The translations under genes and the position numbers were made by a program. Below, in pieces: positions 15,408 to 23,071 of a stretch of DNA of 64,000 bases (its first letter is position 1; each line of letters begins with the position of its first letter). Below the pieces are notes generated by a model. It had not been told where the DNA came from. It ran no database searches and saw only the letters and a program-made list of their open reading frames with translations. The DNA comes from Clostridiales bacterium (GTDB lineage: Bacteria > Bacillota > Clostridia > Oscillospirales > Oscillospiraceae): positions 1-64,000 of the forward strand of contig SFPN01000008.1 in assembly GCA_004551945.1 (NCBI GenBank). The letters run 5' to 3'.

Positions 15408-15438
15408 ACCCGGCCCGAGGAAGTTCCTCGGGCCGGGT
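15408..15438. terminator. Terminator between the ATPase gene and rplT
   Basis: A perfect 13-bp GC-rich stem (15408-15420 with 15426-15438). The minus strand continues TTTTGCTTTTT, so it is strongest for the infC-rpmI-rplT transcript, but it can serve both convergent genes. Confidence 0.85.
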
Positions 15439-15467
15439 CGTTATCGTATAAAACCGATAAAACCGAA

Positions 15468-15824
15468 TTAAGCCAGCTTGGACTTGGACAGCTCGGTGAG
15501 AGCGGTGAAAGCGGCCTTGTCGTTGACAGCCATCTCAGCCAGCATCTTGCGGTTGATCTCCACGCCAGCCAGCTTCAGACCGTGCATGAAGTTGGAGTAG
15601 TTCATGCCGTTCAGCTTGCAGGCGGCGCTGATGCGGGTGATCCACAGCTGACGGAAGTTGCGCTTCTTCTGCTTGCGGCCCACGTATGCGTAGGTCAGGG
15701 ACTTCATCACCTGCTCGTTGGCCATCTTGAAGTGCTTGGACTTGGCACCCCAGTAGCCCTTGGCCATCTTCAGGATCTTATTTCTTCTCTTGCGCGTCAT
15801 CATCGCGCCCTTAACTCTTGCCAT
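15468..15824 (-). CDS. rplT: 50S ribosomal protein L20
   Basis: The 118-residue product is full length and highly basic, with the conserved L20 N-terminus (ARVKGAMMTRKRRNKILKMA) and GYWGAKSKHFKMANEQVMKS. L20 binds 23S rRNA early in 50S assembly and in many bacteria also represses its own operon. It is the last gene of infC-rpmI-rplT, 31 bp after rpmI, and ends before a strong terminator. Confidence 0.99.
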   Translation of the reverse strand: MARVKGAMMTRKRRNKILKMAKGYWGAKSKHFKMANEQVMKSLTYAYVGRKQKKRNFRQLWITRISAACKLNGMNYSNFMHGLKLAGVEINRKMLAEMAVNDKAAFTALTELSKSKLA

Positions 15825-15855
15825 GGTATGTTAGCCTCCTACTTTATCGTTGTAA

Positions 15856-16053
15856 TTATTTATACAGGATCATGCGCTTGATTGCGGCCTCGTTGGTCTT
15901 GTCCGCATAGGCGCCGGCGCGGAGGCCGCGTTTACGCTTGGTGGTCTTCTTGTTCAGGATATGGCTCTTATTGGCATGGGCGCGCTTGACCTTACCGCTC
16001 TTGGTCAGGTTAAAACGCTTCTTAGCGCCGCTGTGAGTTTTGATTTTAGGCAT
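15856..16053 (-). CDS. rpmI: 50S ribosomal protein L35
   Basis: A 65-residue basic protein with the L35 signature KIKTHSGAKKRFNLTKSGKV at the N-terminus and the KKTTKRKRGLR segment. It is a structural protein of the large subunit, placed in the standard order between infC and rplT with gaps of 24 and 31 bp. Confidence 0.99.
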   Translation of the reverse strand: MPKIKTHSGAKKRFNLTKSGKVKRAHANKSHILNKKTTKRKRGLRAGAYADKTNEAAIKRMILYK

Positions 16054-16077
16054 GGCGGAAAACTCCTTTGTAAGATT

Positions 16078-16623
16078 TTACTTTTTGTTGTCTTTGTTCT
16101 TGCTGTCCTTGTTCTGCTTGCAGGACAGGAACATGGTCATGTGGCGTCCGTCCAGCTTGGGCTCTTTGTCCATGGTCGCCACCTCAGCGCAGTCAGCTGC
16201 AAACTTTTCCAGCAGACGCTTGCCGATGTCGGTGTGGGCCATTTCGCGGCCGCGGAAGCGGACAGCGACCTTGACCCGGTTCCCTTCGGCCAGGAACCGC
16301 TGGGCGTTGCGGACCTTGACATTGAAATCATTGACGTCGATTCCCGGGGACATACGCACTTCTTTGATCTCCACGATCCGCTGGTTTTTCTTTGCTTCCT
16401 TGTCCCGCTTGGTCTGCTCAAACTTGTACTTTCCGTAGTCCATGAGCTTGCACACGGGCGGAACGGCATTGGGCGAGATCTTCACCAGGTCCAGCTCGGC
16501 CTCGTTGGCCTTGTCCAGAGCCTCGGCCACGGACATAATGCCAAGCTGCTCCCCTTGGGCGGAAATCAGGCGCACTTCCTTGTCGTGAATTTCCTCGTTG
16601 ATTTGATGAGCCGTGTTAGCGAT
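16078..16623 (-). CDS. infC: Translation initiation factor IF-3
   Basis: About 181 residues: INEEIHDKEVRLI begins the N-terminal domain and the C-terminal domain carries RFRGREMAHTDIGKRLLE. IF-3 binds the 30S subunit and checks the start codon. No ATG, GTG or TTG stands at the expected place; GGAGGT is followed 9 bases later by ATC GCT AAC, so an ATC start is proposed. Rare AUU/AUC-type starts are known for infC and allow IF-3 to repress its own synthesis. A GTG at 16686 in frame lies inside the attenuator hairpin and is unlikely. The C-terminus is a Lys/Asp/Asn-rich tail. Confidence 0.9.
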   Translation of the reverse strand: MANTAHQINEEIHDKEVRLISAQGEQLGIMSVAEALDKANEAELDLVKISPNAVPPVCKLMDYGKYKFEQTKRDKEAKKNQRIVEIKEVRMSPGIDVNDFNVKVRNAQRFLAEGNRVKVAVRFRGREMAHTDIGKRLLEKFAADCAEVATMDKEPKLDGRHMTMFLSCKQNKDSKNKDNKK

Positions 16624-16785
16624 GGTAAACGCACCTCCAGTCCATAGATACAAAAAATGGATACCTTCCGAAAGGTATCCGCACACAGGAAAGAAGCATC
16701 CGCGAGGGCTGCTGTCTTACCGTATTAACCTCTTCGCTTACTTGCGGGAGGTGAGGCAGGCGGAACCTTCCTACTTTATTTTACG
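16624..16785 (-). ncRNA. Leader of infC-rpmI-rplT (L20-leader type)
   Basis: An untranslated leader of about 160 bases between the promoter and infC. It ends in a textbook intrinsic terminator 35 bases before the start codon, as in the ribosomal L20 leaders of Firmicutes, where L20 binding promotes early termination. The upstream half contains GC-rich segments able to form alternative pairings. I assign the class from position and terminator, not from a covariance match. Confidence 0.65.
16651..16680 (-). terminator. Attenuator hairpin upstream of infC
   Basis: A perfect 9-bp stem (16672-16680 with 16659-16667) with a TCGG loop, then A and TTTTTT on the minus strand. Confidence 0.85.
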
Positions 16786-16791
16786 CCAGTT

Positions 16792-16820
16792 AGTATACCA
16801 GAGCGTTAACCGTCTGTCAA
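16792..16820 (-). promoter_or_regulatory. Promoter of infC-rpmI-rplT
   Basis: TTGACA (16820-16815), 17 bp, TATACT (16797-16792), a near-consensus sigma-A promoter as expected for a ribosomal operon. Confidence 0.85.
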
Positions 16821-16884
16821 GCAAAATTTTTAGCGGGGCCTCCATTCTCCAGAGAAAGGGGACCCCGCCGGAGGCCAACAGACG

Positions 16885-17862
16885 TTATTCAACAATGGTA
16901 TCCACCATCTCATCCAGGGTAATCCCATAGACGCCGTCCGCACCGGCGTACCGGCGCAGGACCTCCGCCACCGCGTCCTTCCGGTAGGGGCAGCCGATGA
17001 GTCTGTCCCGCACCAGATCCATGTCGATGGCGCTGAAGAAATCCCCGGAGAAGGCGATGTCCGCGATTTTTCCCTGCTGCACGTTCAGGTTCACCCGGAA
17101 GCGGCCGCCGGCAAACCGGCCCTGCCGCTCCATGGAAAACTTGGGGGAGGCGCCGAACTTCTTGTCCCAGTTGTCAAAGTGCTCCGCGGCCAGCTGACGA
17201 ATCCGGCGGTCATCCGCTTCTGTCACCTGATAGACCGAGCCGCCGTTCAGAATGGCCGTCACCATGCGCTGCTTAAATTCCTCCGCTGTCATGGGGGCCT
17301 CCAGATGCTCAGTCAGATTGGTCACCCGGTCGTGGACGGACTTGATGCTCTTGGAGAGAATCTTATACTCATCCACCGTGGTGCTGGCCACCATCTGTTC
17401 GATGTTGGTGTCAAAGAGAAGGGAGCCGTGGTGCACCGTAGCACCCGCCAGCTTATATTGTGCATTTCCAGAGAACTTTTTCCCCTCTACAGTTAAATCG
17501 TTGCGGCCGTTGAACTCCGCGGGAATTCCCATGCCCTGCAGGGCGTCCAGCACCGGGGTCAGATACTGCTGAAACTGGATGCTGTCGCTGTCCCCCTGGG
17601 TGATGAAGGAGAACTGCCAGCCCCCCGGGTCGGTGTAGATGGTTCCGCCGCCGGACAGTCTGCGGACAATGTGGATGTTGTGGGCGTCCACATATTTTTT
17701 GTTGATCTCCTCCAGGGTGTTCTGGTATTTCCCGATCATCAGGGTGGGCGTGGTGCGCCAGAAGAGGAACACAGGCTCGGGGAGCTTCTTTTCCGCGGTG
17801 AAATAGTATTCCAGCCCGAAGTTGTAGTAGACGTCGGTGCTGCCGGTTTCAATATAAATCAT
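16885..17862 (-). CDS. lplA: Lipoate-protein ligase (first of two)
   Basis: A 325-residue LplA-type enzyme that activates lipoate or octanoate with ATP and attaches it to a lipoyl-domain lysine. Residues 67-73 (RRLSGGG), the catalytic-lysine segment GKKFSGNAQ (127-135) and HHGSLLFDT (144-152) are the family motifs. The accessory C-terminal domain is present (GDFF near 275), so the adenylation step should be intact. AGGAGG lies before the ATG, which is 1 base after the lipA stop. It is the last gene of the cassette and about 40% of its residues differ in kind from the second ligase at 18976, so the two are not a recent duplication. Confidence 0.92.
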   Translation of the reverse strand: MIYIETGSTDVYYNFGLEYYFTAEKKLPEPVFLFWRTTPTLMIGKYQNTLEEINKKYVDAHNIHIVRRLSGGGTIYTDPGGWQFSFITQGDSDSIQFQQYLTPVLDALQGMGIPAEFNGRNDLTVEGKKFSGNAQYKLAGATVHHGSLLFDTNIEQMVASTTVDEYKILSKSIKSVHDRVTNLTEHLEAPMTAEEFKQRMVTAILNGGSVYQVTEADDRRIRQLAAEHFDNWDKKFGASPKFSMERQGRFAGGRFRVNLNVQQGKIADIAFSGDFFSAIDMDLVRDRLIGCPYRKDAVAEVLRRYAGADGVYGITLDEMVDTIVE

Positions 17863-17863
17863 G

Positions 17864-18721
17864 TTAGTTCTTTCCTCCTGCCTGCAGGGCTTCGGCGGCG
17901 CGATAGGAGCTGCGCACCAGGGGCGTGCTGGCCACATAACGGAACCCTTTTTCCAAGGCGATCTCCTTGTAGCGGGCAAATTCTTCCGGCGTCACATAGC
18001 GCTGGAGGGGACAGTGATCCGGGCTGGGCTGCAAATACTGGCCGATGGTGAGAATGTCGCAGCCCACGTCCAGCAGGTCGTCCATGAGCCGGCGGATCTG
18101 GTCCTCCGTCTCTCCCAGGCCCACCATAAAGCCCGTCTTGGTCAGGCTGCCGGGATACTGTTCCTTGCAGTACCGCAGCACATCCAGGGACCGCTGGTAG
18201 ACTGCCTGGGGACGCACGGCGGCGTAGAGCTCCTGCACCGTCTCCACGTTGTGGTTCAGCACGTCGGGCCTGGCCTGCATCACCGTGTCCAGGCAGGCAT
18301 GATCCCCCTTCATGTCGGAAATCAGCACCTCTGCGGTGGTGTCCGGGCACAAGGCCCGCAGCGCCCGGATGCAGGCGGCAAACTGACCTGCGCCGCCGTC
18401 GGGCAGATCGTCCCGGGTCACCTGGGTGATTACCACATGGCGCAGCCCCAGCTTCTGGGCGGCCAGGGCCAGGTTTCTGGGTTCCTCCGGGTCCACCGGG
18501 TCCGGCCGGGCGTGGGTCACGTTGCAGAACCGGCAGTTCCGGGTGCAGTGGCTGCCGAGAATCATGAAGGTGGCTGTGTGGGTCTGATAACATTCCCCAA
18601 GATTCGGGCAGTTTGCCTCCTTGCACACGGTGTTCAGCTTCAGGTCCTTCATGAGAGCGGCCACTTCCGCCACGGCCTCCTTGTTGTAGGGAACCTTCAG
18701 CCAATCGGGTTTCCGCTCCAT
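17864..18721 (-). CDS. lipA: Lipoyl synthase
   Basis: A 285-residue radical SAM enzyme that inserts two sulfur atoms into octanoyl groups already bound to lipoyl domains. Both iron-sulfur sites are visible: Cys33, Cys38 and Cys44 for the auxiliary cluster that donates sulfur, and Cys59, Cys63 and Cys66 for the SAM cluster. I chose the ATG that is 7 bases after GGAGG and overlaps the previous stop (TGATG); a GTG one codon earlier is possible. It lies between the carrier and the first lipoate ligase, so the cassette includes octanoyl-to-lipoyl conversion. Confidence 0.96.
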   Translation of the reverse strand: MERKPDWLKVPYNKEAVAEVAALMKDLKLNTVCKEANCPNLGECYQTHTATFMILGSHCTRNCRFCNVTHARPDPVDPEEPRNLALAAQKLGLRHVVITQVTRDDLPDGGAGQFAACIRALRALCPDTTAEVLISDMKGDHACLDTVMQARPDVLNHNVETVQELYAAVRPQAVYQRSLDVLRYCKEQYPGSLTKTGFMVGLGETEDQIRRLMDDLLDVGCDILTIGQYLQPSPDHCPLQRYVTPEEFARYKEIALEKGFRYVASTPLVRSSYRAAEALQAGGKN

Positions 18722-18960
18722 CACCGGGCCTCCACGTCTGCCACGGGGGCGTTTACGGTGACCTCGTCCCCTTCCTCCACCAGCTTGCGCAGGAGCACGC
18801 CGTCCTCGCTGGCGGTGATCTGGTTTACCACCTTGTCGGTTTCAATCTCAAAAATGGGCTCCCCCTTCTTGTAGGGCTGTCCCTCTTCCTTCAGCCAGGC
18901 GCAGAATACGCCGCTTTTCATTTCATCTCGCAGCTGGGGCATGGTAATCTGTTTCTGCAT
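18721..18960 (-). CDS. Free-standing lipoyl-domain protein
   Basis: A 79-residue protein that consists of just one lipoyl domain of the 2-oxoacid dehydrogenase E2 type. The hairpin EIETDKVVNQI places the lipoylated Lys at residue 43, and MPQLRDEMKSGVFCAWLKEEG and GVLLRKLVEEGDEVTVNAPV are the usual flanking strands. No E3-binding or acyltransferase domain follows. It is encoded directly before lipA and after a lipoate ligase gene with no E1, E2, E3 or glycine-cleavage gene nearby, so it may act as a swinging-arm carrier for an enzyme encoded elsewhere. It differs from GcvH in length and motif. Confidence 0.88.
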   Translation of the reverse strand: MQKQITMPQLRDEMKSGVFCAWLKEEGQPYKKGEPIFEIETDKVVNQITASEDGVLLRKLVEEGDEVTVNAPVADVEAR

Positions 18961-18975
18961 ATTTGATCTCCTCCG

Positions 18976-19905
18976 TTATAAAATCAGTTCTGCCAGCTTG
19001 TCCGGCTCGTCAGTTATCTCTTGGCAGAGGGCTTCGATTGCCTCGGGCCTCAGCTGAGCGCCCAGGAACCGGTCCCCTGCGTGGGGGTCTAAGAGGGGGG
19101 AGCGCAGCTCACAGGCCGTGATGACGCCCTTTTTCGCCTCATAACGAAGCTGGATGGGTTTCCCGGACAGCTCTCCTGTGACCTCACAGAGAAAGGCAGG
19201 GGATCGGCCGCAGGTCCAGGCCCAGCTGCCGTACTTTTCCTCCGCCAGCTGTTCTGCCAGGCGAAGCTGTTCTTCTGTTAAGGATGCCTCCGTCAGATCC
19301 GCCGGATAGGCGGCCCGCAGGGCCTTCCGAAAGTCCGCCATGGTGCCCTGCCAGTATTGGCTGATGTTGACCACCTGGGCGGGGTTGGAGGGGATGGCCC
19401 GGGAATGGTAGGTGCGCCCCGAGCGGCCGGAAACCTCGTGGAGCACGGTCAGGTCGGTGTCAAACAAAAGGGTGCCGTGGTGGAGCAGCCGCCCGCCGGA
19501 AATCTTCTGGGCGCTGCCGGAAATCTTCCTGCCGTGAAGGGTAATGTCGCAGACCTTGCTCTTTTCCGCCGGCACGCCGATGCGGTGAAGGGCCGTGAGA
19601 ATCCCGGCCATCACCCCGTCGTAGTTCACGCTCCCGTCGCTGTCGCAGATGACGGTGTAATTCAGGTTTCCGGGGTCATGGTACACGGTGCCGCCCCCGG
19701 AGTCCCGCCGGATGACGGGAATCCCCCGTTTCCAGGCGCGGTAAACGCTGGTCTCCTGGTAAATGTTCTGATAGGCCCCGCAGACGATGGCGGGGGAGTT
19801 GCTCCAGAGCATCAGGATGCTGTCCTCCTGAATTTGCTCAAAGACAACCTGTTCCAATGCCTGGTGGAAGGCGGGCGTTCCGTCGGGAACTGCAAAATAC
19901 TTCAT
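18976..19905 (-). CDS. Lipoate-protein ligase (second of two)
   Basis: A 309-residue LplA-family enzyme with RRDSGGG (66-72), the lysine segment GRKISGSAQ (125-133) and HHGTLLFDT (142-150), plus an accessory C-terminal domain. Compared with usual ligases the NDI before the lysine loop reads CDI. It is the first gene of the cassette, 15 bp before the lipoyl-domain gene. AGGGGG is placed 6 bases before the chosen ATG; an in-frame extension upstream has no support. Two divergent ligases beside one carrier suggest a division of labour, for example octanoate versus lipoate or two different acceptors. Confidence 0.9.
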   Translation of the reverse strand: MKYFAVPDGTPAFHQALEQVVFEQIQEDSILMLWSNSPAIVCGAYQNIYQETSVYRAWKRGIPVIRRDSGGGTVYHDPGNLNYTVICDSDGSVNYDGVMAGILTALHRIGVPAEKSKVCDITLHGRKISGSAQKISGGRLLHHGTLLFDTDLTVLHEVSGRSGRTYHSRAIPSNPAQVVNISQYWQGTMADFRKALRAAYPADLTEASLTEEQLRLAEQLAEEKYGSWAWTCGRSPAFLCEVTGELSGKPIQLRYEAKKGVITACELRSPLLDPHAGDRFLGAQLRPEAIEALCQEITDEPDKLAELIL

Positions 19906-20022
19906 ACCATGCCCCCTGTTCTGGCTCTTCCGAGAATGGTGATTGGGTGCTATCTTTACATAGATTCGGAGGTTTGTAAAGACCATCCCGGAAAAATCCT
20001 AGAGGATTTCTATGATTTTTGG

Positions 20023-20080
20023 ATAAAAAAAGCACCCCCGATTTATCAGCTTCATGCAGACCGATAAATCAGGAGTGTTG
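20023..20080 (-). terminator. Terminator of spo0A
   Basis: On the minus strand CACTCCTGATTTATC pairs with GATAAATCGGGGGTG around a 15-base loop, followed by CTTTTTTT. Confidence 0.8.
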
Positions 20081-20117
20081 CGTTTCTCTAACCATATATC
20101 GTTCTCTCGGTTGTCCC

Positions 20118-20885
20118 TCAGCCCTGCCGCCGCTGTAATTGCAGCCGATCGGCAATCATGGCGATGAATTCGGAATTGGTGGGTTTGCCCTTGGAGTTGC
20201 TCACGGTAAAGCCGAAGTACTTCTGCAGCGTGTCCAGATCCCCCCGGTCCCAGGCCACCTCAATGGCGTGGCGGATGGCACGCTCCACCCGGGAGGCGGT
20301 GGTGCCAAACTTCCTGGCGACTTCAGGGTAGAGAACCTTGGTGACGGCGTTGATCACGTCCATGTCCTCCACGGTCATGATGATGGCCTCCCGAAGATAC
20401 TGGTACCCCTTGATATGGGCGGGCACGCCGATTTCGTGGATGATGGCTGTCACATTGGCTTCCAGGGTCTGGCGGGTGGAGGCCGGCAGGCCGGGAGCTG
20501 CGTCCTCCTCGGACCAGTGCTGGGAGGCCAGCAGCCGGATGCGCTCTACCACGGAAGAAACCCGGCAGGGCTTCATCATGTAGTAGTCGCCGCCCTTGGC
20601 GGCCACCTGATCGGCCATGGCGCCCCGGGCAAAGCCGGACAGCACCAGTACGCTCACCGGCAGCGGCCGGATGGCGTCCAGCACGTCGAATCCGTCTACA
20701 CGGCCCAGAACCAGATCCATCACCAGGATGTCCGGGGTGAGCTCCTGGGCGAGGCGGATCGCCTCCTGGCCGTCTCCCGTCTGGCCGATGACCTCCAGGC
20801 CTTCTTCTCCCTTCAGGGCATCCGCAAGGATTGCGCGGAATTCCTCGCTGGTATCGGCAATGAGAACTGTTTTCTTACTTTCCAT
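20118..20885 (-). CDS. spo0A: Sporulation master regulator Spo0A
   Basis: A 255-residue response regulator. The receiver domain carries the phospho-accepting Asp57 in PDILVMDLVLG and a KPC near residue 108; the usual acidic pair at the N-terminus reads ADTSEE, leaving Asp11. The Spo0A DNA-binding domain is complete (GTTASRVERAIRHAIEVAW and KPTNSEFIAMIADRL). Phosphorylated Spo0A starts sporulation by binding TTTGTCGAA boxes. The gene has a sigma-A-like promoter with a palindrome next to it and Spo0A boxes further upstream, so autoregulation is likely. Confidence 0.97.
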   Translation of the reverse strand: MESKKTVLIADTSEEFRAILADALKGEEGLEVIGQTGDGQEAIRLAQELTPDILVMDLVLGRVDGFDVLDAIRPLPVSVLVLSGFARGAMADQVAAKGGDYYMMKPCRVSSVVERIRLLASQHWSEEDAAPGLPASTRQTLEANVTAIIHEIGVPAHIKGYQYLREAIIMTVEDMDVINAVTKVLYPEVARKFGTTASRVERAIRHAIEVAWDRGDLDTLQKYFGFTVSNSKGKPTNSEFIAMIADRLQLQRRQG

Positions 20886-20956
20886 GCGTGTGTCTCCCCT
20901 CTGGGAAGATGAAAATCCTTGTCTTCCCCATATGGTCTCCTTGTTTCATTCGTAGC

Positions 20957-20968
20957 TTGACCGGTCAA
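20957..20968. promoter_or_regulatory. Perfect 12-bp palindrome at the spo0A start region
   Basis: TTGACCGGTCAA lies 4 bp beyond the predicted -10 element of spo0A, where a bound protein would block transcription. The binding protein is unknown. Confidence 0.4.
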
Positions 20969-20972
20969 CCAT

Positions 20973-21001
20973 AATTTACCACAATGGGACAGCGAACTCA
21001 A
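20973..21001 (-). promoter_or_regulatory. Possible vegetative promoter of spo0A
   Basis: TTGAGT (21001-20996), 17 bp, TAAATT (20978-20973). No convincing sigma-H promoter was found. Confidence 0.45.
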
Positions 21002-21026
21002 GGGGAAATTAGTAAAAACTGGTAAT

Positions 21027-21035
21027 TACGTCGAA
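21027..21035 (+). promoter_or_regulatory. Weak Spo0A-box-like site
   Basis: TACGTCGAA matches 7 of 9 positions of TTTGTCGAA. Confidence 0.3.
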
Positions 21036-21061
21036 AAATATTTCCCCAAAGTTCGTTCTTG

Positions 21062-21070
21062 TTCGACAAA
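21062..21070 (-). promoter_or_regulatory. Spo0A box, exact match
   Basis: TTTGTCGAA on the minus strand, identical to the consensus, about 60 bp upstream of the predicted spo0A -35 element. Confidence 0.65.
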
Positions 21071-21165
21071 TAAGGGAAAATATGGAGACAACACGGGGCT
21101 TAATTCTGCGTTTCCAGGTTAGAAAACAGGAAAGAACAGAATAAAATCTTCGTTCCCCGGCTAAA

Positions 21166-21174
21166 TTTGTCGAG
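21166..21174 (+). promoter_or_regulatory. Spo0A-box-like site near the iorA promoter
   Basis: TTTGTCGAG, 8 of 9 positions, ending 9 bp before the -35 element of iorA. Confidence 0.45.
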
Positions 21175-21182
21175 AAAATCCG

Positions 21183-21211
21183 TTTACGAATGGAACGAGA
21201 AATGGTATAGT
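21183..21211 (+). promoter_or_regulatory. Promoter of iorA
   Basis: TTTACG (21183-21188), 17 bp, TATAGT (21206-21211), about 40 bases before the ATG. Confidence 0.6.
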
Positions 21212-21250
21212 AAATATGTATAAGTATCCACCCAGAAAGGGGACATTCCC

Positions 21251-22990
21251 ATGAAGAAACTGATGCTGGGCAATGAAGCGGCAGCCCGGGGCCTGTACGA
21301 GGCCGGCTGCTGCCTGATCTCCAGCTATCCGGGCACACCCAGCACGGAAATCACCGAGCGGGCCGCCCAATATGACGAAATTTACTGCGAGTGGGCACCC
21401 AATGAGAAGGTGGCCATGGAGGTGGCCTTCGGCGCGGCCCTGGCAGGCAAGCGCAGCGCCTGCGCCATGAAGCACGTTGGGGTGAACGTGGCGGCCGATC
21501 CCCTGTTTACCATTGCCTACACCGGCATCAACGCCGGTATGGTCATCTGCGTGGCGGACGACCCCGGGATGCACTCCTCCCAGAATGAGCAGGATTCCCG
21601 GCACTACGCTGTCTCCGCCAAGCTCCCCATGCTGGAGCCGGCGGACTCTCAGGAGGCCTGCCTCTTTGCCAAGCGGGCTTTTGAGCTCTCAGAAGAATAT
21701 GATACCCCGGTTTTTCTCAAACTATGTACCCGGATCTCCCACTCCCAGAGCATTGTGGAGCTGGGCCAGCGGCAGGAGGTTCCGGTCCGTCCCTATGAGA
21801 AGGACATTCCCAAATACGTGATGGTCCCCGGCAATGCCCGCCCCCGCCACCCCATTGTGGAGGCCCGGATGGAGCGCCTGCTGGCCCTGGCCGAGACCAC
21901 GGATCTGAACCGGGAGGAAATGGGGGAGGACACCTCTTTCGGCATCATCACCTCCTCCACCTGCTACCAGTACGCCCGGGAGGTGTTTGGGGAGAAGGCC
22001 TGCATCCTGAAGCTGGGCCTGGTGAACCCCCTGCCCCGGCAGAGAATTCTGGACTTTGCCCAAAAGGTGGACAAGCTCATCGTGCTGGAGGAGCTGGACC
22101 CGGTGATCGAGGAGCACTGCCGGAACCTGGGCCTCTCCGTTACCGGCAAGGACAAGCTGCCCATGATCGGCGAGTTTGCCCAGGGGCTGGTGGCCCAGAA
22201 GCTGCGGGAGACCGAAAAGCCCTGGGTGGCCCTGGACGAGCCGGTTCCCGGCCGTCCCCCGGTGCTCTGCGCCGGCTGTCCCCACCGGGGCCTGTTCTAC
22301 ACCCTGGCGAAAAACAAGATCACCGTCCTGGGGGACATCGGCTGCTATACCCTGGCTGCCTATGAGCCCCTGTACGCCATCGAGACCTGCGAGTGCATGG
22401 GCGCTTCCGTCAGCTCCATCCACGGCTTCAACAAGGCCCTGGGGAAGGAGAGCGAGGGCAAGACGGTGGCGGTGCTGGGAGACTCCACCTTCATGCACTC
22501 GGGCATGACCGGCCTTGCCAACATCGCCTATAACCAGAGCAACTCCACCGTCATCATCCTGGATAACTCCACCACCGGCATGACCGGCCACCAGCAGAAC
22601 CCCACCACCGGCAAGAACCTGCGGGGGGATCCTGCGGGGAAGATCGACCTGGAGACCCTCTGCCGGGCCATGGGTATCCGCCGGGTGCGGGTGGTGGACC
22701 CTTACGACCTGAAAGCCACCGAGGAGGCCGTGCTGGAGGAACTGGCCGCGCCGGAGCCCTCGGTGATTATCACCCGCCGTCCCTGCACCCTGCTCAAGTC
22801 CGTGGCCAAGCATCCCCCGTATGTGGTGGACCCGGAGGCGTGCAAGGGCTGCAAGCTGTGCATGCGCATCGGCTGCCCGGCCATTTCCTGGAAGGAGAAA
22901 AAGGCCGTGGTGGACCCCACCCAGTGCGTGGGCTGCGGCGTCTGCCAGCAGCTGTGTAAGTTCGACGCTCTGCTCTGCCAGGAGAACTGA
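21251..22990 (+). CDS. iorA: Indolepyruvate ferredoxin oxidoreductase, alpha subunit
   Basis: A 579-residue thiamine-diphosphate enzyme subunit that oxidises aryl pyruvates from aromatic amino acids to aryl-acetyl-CoA and reduces ferredoxin. The N-terminal pyrimidine-binding part begins LMLGNEAAARGLYEAGC with YPGTPSTEI, the central part has the TPP segment GDSTFMHSGMTGL, and the C-terminus carries two [4Fe-4S] motifs, CKGCKLCMRIGC and CVGCGVCQQLC. The beta subunit gene iorB is not adjacent, which is unusual. A terminator follows directly, so it is probably transcribed alone from its own promoter. Confidence 0.95.
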   Translation: MKKLMLGNEAAARGLYEAGCCLISSYPGTPSTEITERAAQYDEIYCEWAPNEKVAMEVAFGAALAGKRSACAMKHVGVNVAADPLFTIAYTGINAGMVICVADDPGMHSSQNEQDSRHYAVSAKLPMLEPADSQEACLFAKRAFELSEEYDTPVFLKLCTRISHSQSIVELGQRQEVPVRPYEKDIPKYVMVPGNARPRHPIVEARMERLLALAETTDLNREEMGEDTSFGIITSSTCYQYAREVFGEKACILKLGLVNPLPRQRILDFAQKVDKLIVLEELDPVIEEHCRNLGLSVTGKDKLPMIGEFAQGLVAQKLRETEKPWVALDEPVPGRPPVLCAGCPHRGLFYTLAKNKITVLGDIGCYTLAAYEPLYAIETCECMGASVSSIHGFNKALGKESEGKTVAVLGDSTFMHSGMTGLANIAYNQSNSTVIILDNSTTGMTGHQQNPTTGKNLRGDPAGKIDLETLCRAMGIRRVRVVDPYDLKATEEAVLEELAAPEPSVIITRRPCTLLKSVAKHPPYVVDPEACKGCKLCMRIGCPAISWKEKKAVVDPTQCVGCGVCQQLCKFDALLCQEN

Positions 22991-23033
22991 GCAGTAAACC
23001 CAGCAAGTGCTCCCAAGAGCAAAACTGTGAACC

Positions 23034-23071
23034 GGGAGCAGGACCCAATATGAGCCCTGCTCCTTTTTTTT
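23034..23071 (+). terminator. Terminator of iorA
   Basis: An 8-bp stem (23035-23042 with 23056-23063) followed by eight T. Confidence 0.85.

Larger units (their letters stand above)
20886..21250. other. Intergenic control region between spo0A and iorA
   Basis: An AT-rich stretch of 365 bp without a gene. It holds the leftward spo0A promoter, the rightward iorA promoter, a 12-bp palindrome and three Spo0A-box-like sequences, each listed separately. Between 21071 and 21160 I see nothing else definable. Confidence 0.7.

Noticed and set aside
16624..16686. An in-frame GTG extension of infC
   Set aside because: It begins inside the attenuator hairpin, has no ribosome site and would make the protein longer than the family.
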